Positions 1 to 7,158 of a DNA stretch of 7,546 nucleotides are shown here, piece by piece (the stretch's first letter is position 1; each line of letters starts with the position of its first letter). This DNA is from Kordiimonadaceae bacterium (lineage in GTDB: Bacteria; Pseudomonadota; Alphaproteobacteria; Sphingomonadales; Kordiimonadaceae), in contig JABABO010000200.1 of NCBI GenBank assembly GCA_014238195.1, positions 1-7,546 on the forward strand, in the 5' to 3' direction. The position numbers and the translations under genes were made by a program. A model generated the notes under the pieces. That model was given only the letters and a program-made list of their open reading frames with translations. It was not told the origin of the DNA and did no database searches.

Positions 1-81
1 GATGATGTTAAAATCAATCTAGCCGACATAATTGACGCGCACACAAACTGGATGCCACATTTTATGGCTGCCGCTGAATAA
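1..81 (+). CDS. Possible C-terminal end of a convergent gene (cut by window edge)
   Basis: Plus-strand frame 1 is open from the window edge to a TAA at 79-81 and would encode 26 residues, DDVKINLADIIDAHTNWM followed by PHFMAAAE. The composition looks protein-like and the other plus-strand frames are closed quickly, but 26 codons are too few to exclude chance. If real, this gene converges on the membrane-protein gene, with stops 42 bases apart. The product is not recognisable. Confidence 0.35.
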   Translation, partial: DDVKINLADIIDAHTNWMPHFMAAAE

Positions 82-122
82 TAAAAGCTTCCATAAATAT
101 GCTTTAGTCCACGCTATTCAGC
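73..122. repeat. 8-bp inverted repeat in the left-hand intergenic gap
   Basis: GCTGAATA (73-80) and TATTCAGC (115-122) are perfect reverse complements separated by 34 bases, with a weak inner AAAGC/GCTTT pair (84-88, 101-105). The repeat begins right after the membrane-protein stop on the minus strand and overlaps the stop of the possible convergent gene on the plus strand. It could form the base of a bidirectional terminator, but the stem is AT-rich and the loop is long, so this is weak. Confidence 0.3.
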
Positions 123-656
123 CTAAGCTTTCTTGGGGATAATGAAGTTTTGTTCTGACTTGCTCGACTTATCATTACCGAGAACCTCTGGTCCCCATTG
201 TTCAACAAGTGCAGCACGCTCGGATGCAATTTTCTTCATTTTATCCGATGAAAATGCCTGCAAGATCATGGCAGCGATAATCGGGCCAAAAAATAGCAAA
301 CCATGCCCAACGACTGCCCCGCCAAGGGCAATCGACATAGTGACCATATCTGAAACCATTTCACCAAACAGGTTTTGATTGTTCCATAAAGCAGGAACCC
401 AAGGCAATGTGCTGGCTAAATTAAGGCTGCCGACACACATAATCTTGTTGCTGCGCCACGGGCTTCTTTCAGTCAGCATTAAAATTGCAGTAGGTGCCAT
501 GACGAGTGCCATAAATGACGCTAGCATCACATTAAATACCGCCAAAGAAATCAAAGCAATCGCAAACAAGGAGAGAACACCATTGCCACGCCCTTTGGCT
601 TGGCGGCGAATGGGACGTCTGGACTTAACCTTCTTTATTTTTTTCTTAATCACCAT
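123..656 (-). CDS. Small inner-membrane protein with basic N-terminus, unknown function
   Basis: This is a 177-residue protein I cannot assign to a characterised family. The first 23 residues hold 12 Lys/Arg (KKKIKK, KSRRPIRRQAKGR), which by the positive-inside rule should stay cytosolic and could touch nucleic acid or anionic lipid. Residues 27-61 are continuously hydrophobic and can form one long or two short membrane helices. A second hydrophobic region lies at about 107-135 (MSIALGGAVVGHGLLFFGP to LQAF). Between them is a loop with TERSPWRSNKIMCVGSLNLASTLPWVPALW. A cytosolic-looking helix DKMKKIASERAALVEQWGPEV (138-158) follows, then a polar tail. The ATG at 656 is preceded by AAAGGCG, whose first As belong to the TAA stop of the upstream gene, so translation is probably coupled. 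Context suggests that it works with the tail-anchored pseudokinase-like protein at the membrane; that is inference from spacing alone. Confidence 0.8.
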   Translation of the reverse strand: MVIKKKIKKVKSRRPIRRQAKGRGNGVLSLFAIALISLAVFNVMLASFMALVMAPTAILMLTERSPWRSNKIMCVGSLNLASTLPWVPALWNNQNLFGEMVSDMVTMSIALGGAVVGHGLLFFGPIIAAMILQAFSSDKMKKIASERAALVEQWGPEVLGNDKSSKSEQNFIIPKKA

Positions 657-663
657 AGCAACG

Positions 664-669
664 CCTTTA
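664..669 (-). promoter_or_regulatory. Stop codon-overlapping Shine-Dalgarno of the membrane protein gene
   Basis: The upstream stop codon TAA (669-667) runs directly into AGG (666-664), together forming TAAAGG. This lies 7 bases before the ATG at 656. Ribosomes terminating on the pseudokinase-like gene would sit on the start region of the next gene, an arrangement typical of translational coupling and of proteins made in linked amounts. Confidence 0.65.
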
Positions 670-2676
670 TAAAAATACGATCACGGCAATAGAGCAAAAA
701 GTTAAAACAGCGAACATCGCACTTCCTTTGTAACCATGCGTTCTAGCAGCAATATTTGTGGGTAATATCTTTTTCATCAAGCGTTGCCGTTCACGCTCCA
801 TCTTAAAAATTCTTGCTTTGGCTTGTGAAAACTCCCGCGAATCTTGGGCCTGCATCTTAGAAAGATTAACCGCTGTGGTTAATTTACTGATATCCCCACC
901 CTTTTTAACTTTCTCCAATAATTGCCCTACTTTTTCACGGCGTTTTTTATTCTTTAAGTTTTTAACGAGCGGCCCCAACCCTTCAATCACAGAATTTGTC
1001 AGATTTGGCAGCGCTTCCAACTTTAGGCTTCGCTGCATACGTCCCAAAAAATCAGCGGTTAAGCTTCCTAAACGGCTACTATCATTTTGGGCAGCTGCTA
1101 AATTATTAAAATCACGCTCCAGATCACCGCCGTGAGTGGCACAAAAGGCAGCTATATGCGGGTCTAACAAAACTTTACTGGTAGAGCTTGTGTTCGCCAT
1201 CCGCTCCAATGCACGCATAAACTGCTGCATTGAGCCAATCCATACATTTGTGAACCGTTGGCTGATACAGGGGAGTATGGGGTTTAATTCATACAGCATA
1301 CGTTCAGGCCCACGCGCAATTTGTTTGCCACCAGCAAAGCCCATCCCTTTATGAACCGCCCGGATATGCTCTATGAACATCGGATTGCTGGTTTCAACAA
1401 TTTCATTAATCACATTCAAAAAATTTCTGTCCAACAGCTCAGAGAATATCTTGATCATTTCTTTATCATCACGTCCAAATGCTTCTGCCAATGCCCCTGG
1501 TACACCGTCAAGGTAAGCAGAAACCCCGCGGTATCGCACAGGACCAGTGGGGTATAAAAAGGCACAGACACGCGCGACCATTTTATCATCAGCCGCACCG
1601 CCTGCTGTCAGGCCATCACTGGGTGTTACATTCAGCAATTTTTCCACGCGCTCTGACATGATCGCATCACGCAAAGTCATCGTTATCCATTTTGGAAAAT
1701 CTAGTGTCTTTAAGAAACGCGCAGCTTCCACGGGGTCAGAGGCAAAAGCATCGGACAGCAAACGCCGATCAACGTATGCAACACCTTTAAAATTTGTTGG
1801 TTTGCTCATTGTCCAACTGGTTAAGGTCGTACGTTTTGGTTTTGCTAATCCCTCAAACCAGTCAAGAATATCCTCAGCACCCCAGCGATCCCCTTGTTCG
1901 TCAGCCATAAGGCCACGGATTAAATTACTCAGTGCACCAGGTATTTCACGACCACCCCCTAGGGCCCAAAAAGACCCTTGATTAACCCGCGTCATCACGA
2001 AACTATTGCCTTCACGACCTTCCCATAATAATTCGCCAAAATACAAGCATTGCAGCGCCGCACCCATTTGAAAAAAATCAAACGACTTGGTGCCCGCACC
2101 GCGTGCCGCGGGGGATGCAAATGATGCTCGAAGCGCTTCCAGCGCATCAGGCCCTTGGTAACCTGGGGGTGCACTATAACATTCCCCAACAACAATTTCT
2201 TCACTTTCAGGGGATGCAAAATATAACCGTGTGGCAATGACACTGCGGTGGGTAAATCCACGTTTGTGCAACTCCGCTAAAACCTTTAACAGCGACAAAG
2301 TTACAGCCTTACGTAAAACGGCACTGTTTAACCGAGGGTGCAGTGCCCCTTGTGGGTCTATTAACGGCCCACCAAGCGGCTTGCCAAAAACAGTGACTAA
2401 GCGCTGCTTACCACCAACATTCATCAACCCGCGATCTGAAGGGCAAATAAGATTGCGAATTTTTCCTTTTTTTAGGGTCGCATATAAATCATTGCGCGGG
2501 GGTACTGTGGGATGATGCACCAGCGCGTAATAGGAAGCTCCATTGCTTGTATCGACATCATAAGCGACCCCACCAGGGGTATCAAATTCAGGCAAGAGGC
2601 GGGATGTGACAATATTATATTTGTCACCAAATTCTGTTTGTATGTCCGGGATTGGCGCGGTTTCAATAGCAACCAT
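667..2676 (-). CDS. Tail-anchored pseudokinase-like protein, uncharacterised
   Basis: This is a 669-residue protein with no function I can assign. Residues about 110-280 resemble the C-lobe of an Hanks-type protein kinase: LLKVLAELHKRGFTHRS (129-145) aligns with the helix and HRD catalytic loop, SAPPGYQGP (168-176) with the APE region, FDFFQMGAALQCLYFGE (199-215) with helix F, and LMADEQGDRWGAEDIL (256-271) with the closing Arg helix. Catalytic features are missing: HRD is H143-R144-S145, no loop Lys/Asn and no DFG are seen, and there is no clear glycine loop or VAIK lysine. The rest (about 290-640) is mostly helical, with a highly charged stretch at about 573-637 that may be a coiled coil. 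The last about 20 residues (GSAMFAVLTF to IVFL) form one hydrophobic helix at the extreme C-terminus, predicting a tail anchor with the bulk cytosolic. The start is the ATG at 2676, with AGAGGGA upstream; an in-frame GTG at 2721 has no good ribosome site. The next gene begins 10 bases after the stop. Confidence 0.8.
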   Translation of the reverse strand: MVAIETAPIPDIQTEFGDKYNIVTSRLLPEFDTPGGVAYDVDTSNGASYYALVHHPTVPPRNDLYATLKKGKIRNLICPSDRGLMNVGGKQRLVTVFGKPLGGPLIDPQGALHPRLNSAVLRKAVTLSLLKVLAELHKRGFTHRSVIATRLYFASPESEEIVVGECYSAPPGYQGPDALEALRASFASPAARGAGTKSFDFFQMGAALQCLYFGELLWEGREGNSFVMTRVNQGSFWALGGGREIPGALSNLIRGLMADEQGDRWGAEDILDWFEGLAKPKRTTLTSWTMSKPTNFKGVAYVDRRLLSDAFASDPVEAARFLKTLDFPKWITMTLRDAIMSERVEKLLNVTPSDGLTAGGAADDKMVARVCAFLYPTGPVRYRGVSAYLDGVPGALAEAFGRDDKEMIKIFSELLDRNFLNVINEIVETSNPMFIEHIRAVHKGMGFAGGKQIARGPERMLYELNPILPCISQRFTNVWIGSMQQFMRALERMANTSSTSKVLLDPHIAAFCATHGGDLERDFNNLAAAQNDSSRLGSLTADFLGRMQRSLKLEALPNLTNSVIEGLGPLVKNLKNKKRREKVGQLLEKVKKGGDISKLTTAVNLSKMQAQDSREFSQAKARIFKMERERQRLMKKILPTNIAARTHGYKGSAMFAVLTFCSIAVIVFL

Positions 2677-2682
2677 TAACGA

Positions 2683-2689
2683 TCCCTCT
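2683..2689 (-). promoter_or_regulatory. Ribosome binding site that decides the pseudokinase start
   Basis: AGAGGGA on the minus strand lies with its GAGG core 8 bases before the ATG at 2676. The longer in-frame alternative, a GTG at 2721, has only AT-rich sequence and no purine-rich site before it. Its extra 15 residues (WATCCKAELKEGSL) are unlike a conserved N-terminus. This favours a 669-residue product over 684. Confidence 0.75.
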
Positions 2690-2738
2690 TTAAGTTCTGC
2701 CTTACAGCATGTAGCCCACACATCTGTAAACGCTTTTT

Positions 2739-2766
2739 TCTATAGTAGGTGATGGATGCGGCCCAA
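2739..2766 (-). promoter_or_regulatory. Candidate promoter for the pseudokinase-membrane protein pair
   Basis: After the purA terminator the minus strand reads TTGGGC (2766-2761), 16 bases, then TATAGA (2744-2739). This resembles a sigma-70 -35/-10 pair with weak matches. Initiation near 2732 would leave a leader of about 55 bases before the ATG at 2676. The location, downstream of a terminator and upstream of the next gene, is the main support; the sequence match itself is modest. Confidence 0.3.
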
Positions 2767-2863
2767 TTTTCTAAAGTGTTGCAATCCTGTCACCTGTGAT
2801 CTGTTAAATATAGAGCATCATGGGTTAACATATTCATAACCATCATCTGACTTTGAACGACAA

Positions 2864-2889
2864 AAGCCCTTGAAAAGCATCAAGGGCTT
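2864..2889 (-). terminator. Rho-independent terminator of the serC-serA-hisZ-purA unit
   Basis: On the minus strand, AAGCCCTTGA and TCAAGGGCTT form a perfect 10-bp stem around a 6-base loop (TGCTTT). It begins 25 bases after the purA stop and ends in a short T run (TTTTG, partly inside the stem). On the plus strand no T run follows, so it acts in the purA direction. The short T run may make termination incomplete. Confidence 0.85.
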
Positions 2890-2914
2890 AGAGACTCATA
2901 ACGAAAAACATAGT

Positions 2915-4207
2915 CTAATCTTGGAAAGGATCCCGTACTAGGATTGTATCGTCACGCTCAGGACTGGTTGAAAGCAGCGCAACAGGCACACCAATCAGTT
3001 CTTCAATGCGTCGAATATATTTAATGGCTTGTGCTGGTAAATCAGCCCATGACCGTGCGCCAAATGTGGTTTCATTCCAGCCTTCCATAGTTTCATAGAC
3101 AGCTTCAATACTTGCTTGATCTTCCATGCTGTAAGGTAAGTAATCGACAGTTTTACCTTTATGTTTGTATCCGACACAGACTTTTAATTCTTTCATGCCA
3201 TCCAATACATCAAGCTTGGTCAGGGCAATGCCAGTGACCCCGCCAATTGTTAAGCTTTGTCGCACCAATACAGCATCAAACCAACCACAGCGGCGCTTAC
3301 GACCTGTAACCACACCAAATTCATGGCCTTTCTCACCAAGATACTGACCAATGTCATTATCCTGCTCTGTGGGGAAAGGCCCCTCGCCCACCCGTGTCGT
3401 ATAAGCTTTTGTAATGCCGAGGATATATCCTAATTTGGCTGGTCCCATACCAGCCCCCCCAGCCGCTTGGCCTGCAATCGTGTTCGATGATGTTACGAAC
3501 GGATACGTGCCATGATCAATATCGAGCAAAGTCCCTTGTGCGCCTTCAAACAATATGCGTTTGCCATTTTTATCTGCATCATCAAGGGTGCGCCATACGT
3601 TTTTGACATAAGGCATTATAGTAGGAGCAAGCTTCATCAGTTCGTCAGCAAGTTTAGCACCGTTCACTAACTTAGCGCCTAAACCTTTACGCAGAGTATT
3701 ATGGTGTGCAAGTGCGACATTAAGACGGGCTTCAATATGGTCACGACTAATCAGATCACACGCACGGATCGCACGCCGGCCCACTTTATCTTCATAGGCT
3801 GGGCCAATACCGCGCCGCGTTGTACCAATTTTAATCGCAGATGTCGCGTCTTCGCGCAAACCATCTAATTCGCTGTGATACGGCATAATCAATGTTGCAT
3901 TGGCAGCAATTTCAAAATTGTCGGGCGATATTTCAGCCCCTTGCTGGCGTAATTTATCCATTTCGCTGATCAAAGCCCACGGGTCTACAACAACACCGTT
4001 GCCAATCACGCTTTTTTTACCACCGCGCACAATTCCAGACGGCAGCAGCGATAATTTATACACTTTGCCATCAATAACCAACGTATGGCCCGCATTGTGG
4101 CCGCCTTGGAACCGGACTACGACATCAGCACGCTCAGAAAGCCAATCGACAATCTTGCCTTTTCCTTCGTCGCCCCACTGTGATCCTACGACTACAACAT
4201 TGCCCAT
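2915..4207 (-). CDS. purA: Adenylosuccinate synthetase
   Basis: PurA joins IMP and aspartate with GTP to form adenylosuccinate, the first step from IMP to AMP, in the cytosol. The 430 residues match the usual bacterial length. GSQWGDEGKGK (8-18) holds the phosphate loop with the catalytic D13, and GGHNAGHT (35-42) holds the catalytic H41, both at the positions known from the E. coli enzyme. Further family motifs follow in order: GTTRRGIGPAYEDK in the IMP-binding region, EGAQGTLLDIDHGTYPFVTSS, GVVTGRKRRCGWFD, and ALTKLDVLDG for the guanine site. The ATG at 4207 is preceded by a strong AGGAG at 7-base spacing. The gap to hisZ is 51 bases and AT-rich; it contains a TATAAA but no convincing -35 at the right distance, so readthrough from hisZ is the simplest reading. 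A hairpin terminator begins 25 bases after the stop. Confidence 0.98.
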   Translation of the reverse strand: MGNVVVVGSQWGDEGKGKIVDWLSERADVVVRFQGGHNAGHTLVIDGKVYKLSLLPSGIVRGGKKSVIGNGVVVDPWALISEMDKLRQQGAEISPDNFEIAANATLIMPYHSELDGLREDATSAIKIGTTRRGIGPAYEDKVGRRAIRACDLISRDHIEARLNVALAHHNTLRKGLGAKLVNGAKLADELMKLAPTIMPYVKNVWRTLDDADKNGKRILFEGAQGTLLDIDHGTYPFVTSSNTIAGQAAGGAGMGPAKLGYILGITKAYTTRVGEGPFPTEQDNDIGQYLGEKGHEFGVVTGRKRRCGWFDAVLVRQSLTIGGVTGIALTKLDVLDGMKELKVCVGYKHKGKTVDYLPYSMEDQASIEAVYETMEGWNETTFGARSWADLPAQAIKYIRRIEELIGVPVALLSTSPERDDTILVRDPFQD

Positions 4208-4214
4208 GTTCTAT

Positions 4215-4219
4215 CTCCT
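4215..4219 (-). promoter_or_regulatory. Strong Shine-Dalgarno of purA
   Basis: AGGAG lies 7 bases before the purA ATG at 4207. It is the strongest ribosome binding site in the window and fixes this start, which also puts D13 and H41 at their canonical numbers. Confidence 0.85.
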
Positions 4220-4258
4220 GCGTGCTTGATTTATACTTTATCAAAAGAATTAGAAAGA

Positions 4259-5464
4259 TTATAATGGCTGTAATTTGCCACCAATAAATACATAACCACA
4301 CCCCAACCGCTTTGCTTCTATGATAGGATCAGGGGTTTCAGTCAAGCCTTGAATCGTCCGATACCCATCAGCACGGATTTTATTGATGCAACGCGCATGG
4401 GAACCTAGCGGAAAATAAGCTTTTTTTATGTCTAAGCTACTTGGTAAAATATCAACCAAGCTGTCCAGATAAACTGAAAAGCCCGTCGCACTTTCCCGTG
4501 TGCCATCAGCCCGTTCCACAAGATAGCGACCACCACGACCTAGCTCGCCCTTGGCACCACGCGCAAATATACCAAAACCAAGACCGCTTTTATATTCAAA
4601 TCCATGACTTTCACACGGGTCTACGATAATTGTTACATCTGGGATACGCTCTTTAACTGCACTTACAAGCGTTTCTAAACGATCACACAATGATTTTGCT
4701 TCCCCAGTTAAGGGTAATGCTTGCAGGGCTGCCACAGCATGGTCAACAGACCCCGCTGCCGCTAACAATCCTCGGCAGATATCACCCGTGCGCCCGTCAA
4801 ACCTTTCGATGGCTGCACTATCTTTGGCATCCAGCGCTGCGTGCACTTTCGCGCGTTGCTGCACATCCAAACTTAGCATGTCACAAATTGCACCTGTCAG
4901 GGGTGCCGCTGTCAGGTCAAGCGTTAAGTTTTTCACACCAACTGCGCTTAAAGCATCCACAGCTACGGCGATCACTTCAAGCTCCGCATATATACTCTCA
5001 TCACCAATGAGCTCAAAACCAGCTTGATTAAATTGCCGCGCAGGCCGCACTTGGCTGCCCTTCACACGTAACACATTGCCCGCATAAGCAAGCCGTAGCG
5101 GTCGCTGTGCACCCAACAAGCGCGTTGCAGCTAGGCGTGACATCTGCACAGTCATATCAGCACGCACTGCCATAGTGCGCTGTGTATCAGGGTCCATAAG
5201 ACGAAACATATGATTGCTTTTAGCGGCACCTGGACCCGCGAGTAAGCTTTCCTCATATTCCACAAGCGGCGGAGCAACGCGGTCGTAACCATATGACATA
5301 AATACATTAACCAAACGATGTATTATGAGCGCTTCATGTTCTGCTTTTGGGGCCAACTGATCTTGGAGACCTGTCGGCAGTAAAGCTTGCCTTGCATAAG
5401 CTGTGCCTTTGGATTGGGAAGCATTCTGGGCAGCTCTGTTTTTAGGTTTCATGGTATCGGTCAT
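4259..5464 (-). CDS. hisZ: ATP phosphoribosyltransferase regulatory subunit
   Basis: HisZ is a catalytically inactive paralogue of histidyl-tRNA synthetase. It assembles with the short form of HisG to make the active, histidine-inhibited ATP phosphoribosyltransferase that starts histidine synthesis. The 401 residues show the class II synthetase core: LLPTGLQD (28-35), YGYDRVAPPLVEYEES (58-73), MAVRADMTVQMSRL (98-111) and the motif-2-like RLAYAGNVLRV (124-134) followed by RQFNQAGFELIG (143-154). It is HisZ rather than HisS because the histidine-binding RGLDYYT motif of true synthetases is replaced by KSGLGFGIFARG (292-303) and the anticodon-binding domain is missing. A short C-terminal segment (about 350-401) ends in YVFIGGKLQPL. 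The first about 24 residues are polar and probably disordered. ATG at 5464 has AGGTG six bases upstream; ATG at residue 5 is an alternative. HisG is not in the window and must be encoded elsewhere. Confidence 0.93.
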   Translation of the reverse strand: MTDTMKPKNRAAQNASQSKGTAYARQALLPTGLQDQLAPKAEHEALIIHRLVNVFMSYGYDRVAPPLVEYEESLLAGPGAAKSNHMFRLMDPDTQRTMAVRADMTVQMSRLAATRLLGAQRPLRLAYAGNVLRVKGSQVRPARQFNQAGFELIGDESIYAELEVIAVAVDALSAVGVKNLTLDLTAAPLTGAICDMLSLDVQQRAKVHAALDAKDSAAIERFDGRTGDICRGLLAAAGSVDHAVAALQALPLTGEAKSLCDRLETLVSAVKERIPDVTIIVDPCESHGFEYKSGLGFGIFARGAKGELGRGGRYLVERADGTRESATGFSVYLDSLVDILPSSLDIKKAYFPLGSHARCINKIRADGYRTIQGLTETPDPIIEAKRLGCGYVFIGGKLQPL

Positions 5465-5484
5465 AGTCTACACCTGTACATGCT

Positions 5485-7062
5485 TTAAAATGCCAGTTTC
5501 TTAACCTGTAGTACATGCGCAAGTGCACCTACTTGGTCAAGCACAATATCTTTAATGGGTTCATCAACAGATACCAAAGCAACGGCTTGTTTGACCTCAA
5601 GTTTTCGTCCAAGCGCAAATGTCGCAATATTCACACCATTTTGACCCAGCAGGGAACCCAGCGCCCCGATAAAGCCTGGCTTATCAGAGTTAACAGCATA
5701 GAGCATATTATCAGAAAGCTCGGCTTCCAGCATCACACCATTAACCTCCACTATACGCGGGGCACGATTTGCAAACAAGGTGCCTGATACGGTTCGGGTT
5801 TGTTTTTCCGTTTCCACGGTTAAGCGGATCAGCGTGTTATAATCACCTTCACGGTCATGTGTTGTTTCTGTAATATCAATATTACGCTCTTTGGCAATAA
5901 CAGGCGCATTGACCATATTAACGCTGCTCATGAGCGGTGATAGCAAGCCTTGCAACACTGTTGCCGTTAGGGGGCGGGTATTCAGCGTCCCAACATGGCC
6001 TTCATATTCAATCGTTACTTTCTTCAGGGCGTGTTCGGTTAATTGGCCTGCAAAACCGCCAATCTGAGCAGCCAAAGTCATATATGGTTTCAGTTTTGGG
6101 GCTTCTTCGGCGGACAAGCTAGGCATGTTCAGGGCATTAGTGACCCCGCCTGTAAGCAAATATTCTGACATCTGCTCAGCGACTTGCAGGGCTACATTGA
6201 CTTGTGCTTCACTTGTACTGGCCCCAAGGTGCGGCGTGCAAATGACATTTTCATGCCCAAAAAGTGGGTTTTCTTTTGCTGGCTCGACTTCAAACACATC
6301 AAGAGCAGCACCAGCCACTTTTCCATCATTCAAGGCAACCAATAATGCGGATTCATCGATCAAACCACCACGCGCACAATTTATTATACGCACGCCGTCT
6401 TTCATCTTAGCAAAGGCAGTTTTGTTGATTATCCCACGTGTTTGGTCCGTAAGCGGTGTGTGTAATGTTATAAAATCAGCGCGAGCAAACAGTTCGTCTA
6501 GCTCCACTTTTTGCACGCCTATATCCGCGGCTCGTTCCGCAGATAAGAACGGATCAAAAGCGATTACTTTCATCTTAAGGCCCTGTGCGCGGTCCGCAGC
6601 GATCGATCCTATATTACCAGCGCCAATCAGACCCAAAGTTTTCCCTGTTAGCTCAACACCCATGAACTTGGATTTTTCCCACTTTCCTTGGTGCGTAGAC
6701 GCATTGGCTTGAGGAATTTGACGGGCCAGCGCCATCATCATTCCCATTGCATGTTCGGCTGTGGTGATGCTATTACCAAAGGGCGTATTCATAACGACGC
6801 AGCCCGCATTTGTTGCAGCTGGAATATCGATATTATCAACACCGATACCGGCGCGTCCAACGACTTTTAAGTTCACAGCCGCTGCTAAAATCTCGGCAGT
6901 TGCTTTGGTGGCGGAGCGGATCGCAAGGCCGTCATACTTGCCAATAACAGCTTTCAGTTCGTCTGGTGTCATTCCAGGGAGAAAATCAACATCAACGCCG
7001 CGCTCTTTAAATGTTTGTTCGGCAAGCGGGCTCATTTTATCAGAAATCAGGACCTTTGGCAT
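5485..7062 (-). CDS. serA: D-3-phosphoglycerate dehydrogenase, long ACT-domain form
   Basis: SerA oxidises 3-phosphoglycerate to 3-phosphohydroxypyruvate with NAD+, the committed cytosolic step of serine synthesis. The 525 residues match the long (type 1) form. The N-terminal substrate-binding part contains GRAGIGVDNID (69-79). The Rossmann motif is GAGNIG (147-152), with the NAD-ribose acidic residue D170. The catalytic triad is visible as R231 (CARGG), E260 (DVFEVEP) and H278 (TPHLG), with the 29- and 18-residue spacing known in the family. An intervening ASB-type domain follows (about 320-450). A C-terminal ACT domain (about 452-525) carries NSDKPGFIGALGSLL and GVNIATFALGR, the usual serine-sensing ligand site, so feedback inhibition by serine is possible but not proven for this form. 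The ATG at 7062 is preceded by AAAGGA at 7-base spacing. The hisZ start lies 20 bases beyond the stop, which indicates cotranscription. Confidence 0.98.
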   Translation of the reverse strand: MPKVLISDKMSPLAEQTFKERGVDVDFLPGMTPDELKAVIGKYDGLAIRSATKATAEILAAAVNLKVVGRAGIGVDNIDIPAATNAGCVVMNTPFGNSITTAEHAMGMMMALARQIPQANASTHQGKWEKSKFMGVELTGKTLGLIGAGNIGSIAADRAQGLKMKVIAFDPFLSAERAADIGVQKVELDELFARADFITLHTPLTDQTRGIINKTAFAKMKDGVRIINCARGGLIDESALLVALNDGKVAGAALDVFEVEPAKENPLFGHENVICTPHLGASTSEAQVNVALQVAEQMSEYLLTGGVTNALNMPSLSAEEAPKLKPYMTLAAQIGGFAGQLTEHALKKVTIEYEGHVGTLNTRPLTATVLQGLLSPLMSSVNMVNAPVIAKERNIDITETTHDREGDYNTLIRLTVETEKQTRTVSGTLFANRAPRIVEVNGVMLEAELSDNMLYAVNSDKPGFIGALGSLLGQNGVNIATFALGRKLEVKQAVALVSVDEPIKDIVLDQVGALAHVLQVKKLAF

Positions 7063-7109
7063 CGGTCATTCCTTTCTCTAGTTTTTATATATTTTGTTTC
7101 GGGAAGGCA

Positions 7110-7127
7110 GGGTACTTCATTGCACCC
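7110..7127 (-). other. Small hairpin in the serC-serA gap
   Basis: The 96-base gap between serC and serA contains GGGTGC-AATGAA-GTACCC on the minus strand. It can fold in RNA as a 6-bp stem with one G-U pair and a 6-base loop. No T run follows, so it is not a standard terminator. Nearer serA lies AT-rich sequence with TATATAA (7092-7086 region) resembling a -10, but no good -35 is at the right distance. A weak internal promoter or an RNA-stabilising hairpin are both possible. Confidence 0.3.
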
Positions 7128-7158
7128 CCACCACATCGCGCTTTTCTATGGTTATATC

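Noticed and set aside
1547..1981. 144-codon plus-strand open frame opposite the pseudokinase gene
   Set aside because: It is antisense to a long coding frame, has no clear ribosome site, and its translation is Ser/Arg/Pro-rich without domain-like features.
667..2676. Active serine/threonine protein kinase
   Set aside because: The catalytic Asp of HRD is Ser, and DFG and the ATP-anchoring lysine are not found, so catalytic activity is not supported by the sequence.
4227..4232. Separate purA promoter from the TATAAA in the hisZ-purA gap
   Set aside because: No acceptable -35 hexamer lies 16-18 bases upstream on the minus strand; AT-rich sequence alone explains the match.
4259..5464. Histidyl-tRNA synthetase (hisS)
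   Set aside because: The class II core is present, but the RGLDYYT histidine-binding motif and the C-terminal anticodon-binding domain are missing, so HisZ fits better.
6125..6712. 195-codon plus-strand open frame opposite serA
   Set aside because: It lies fully antisense to the well-supported serA catalytic region. Its translation has a low-complexity, serine- and proline-rich look and no recognisable motif, as expected of a shadow frame.
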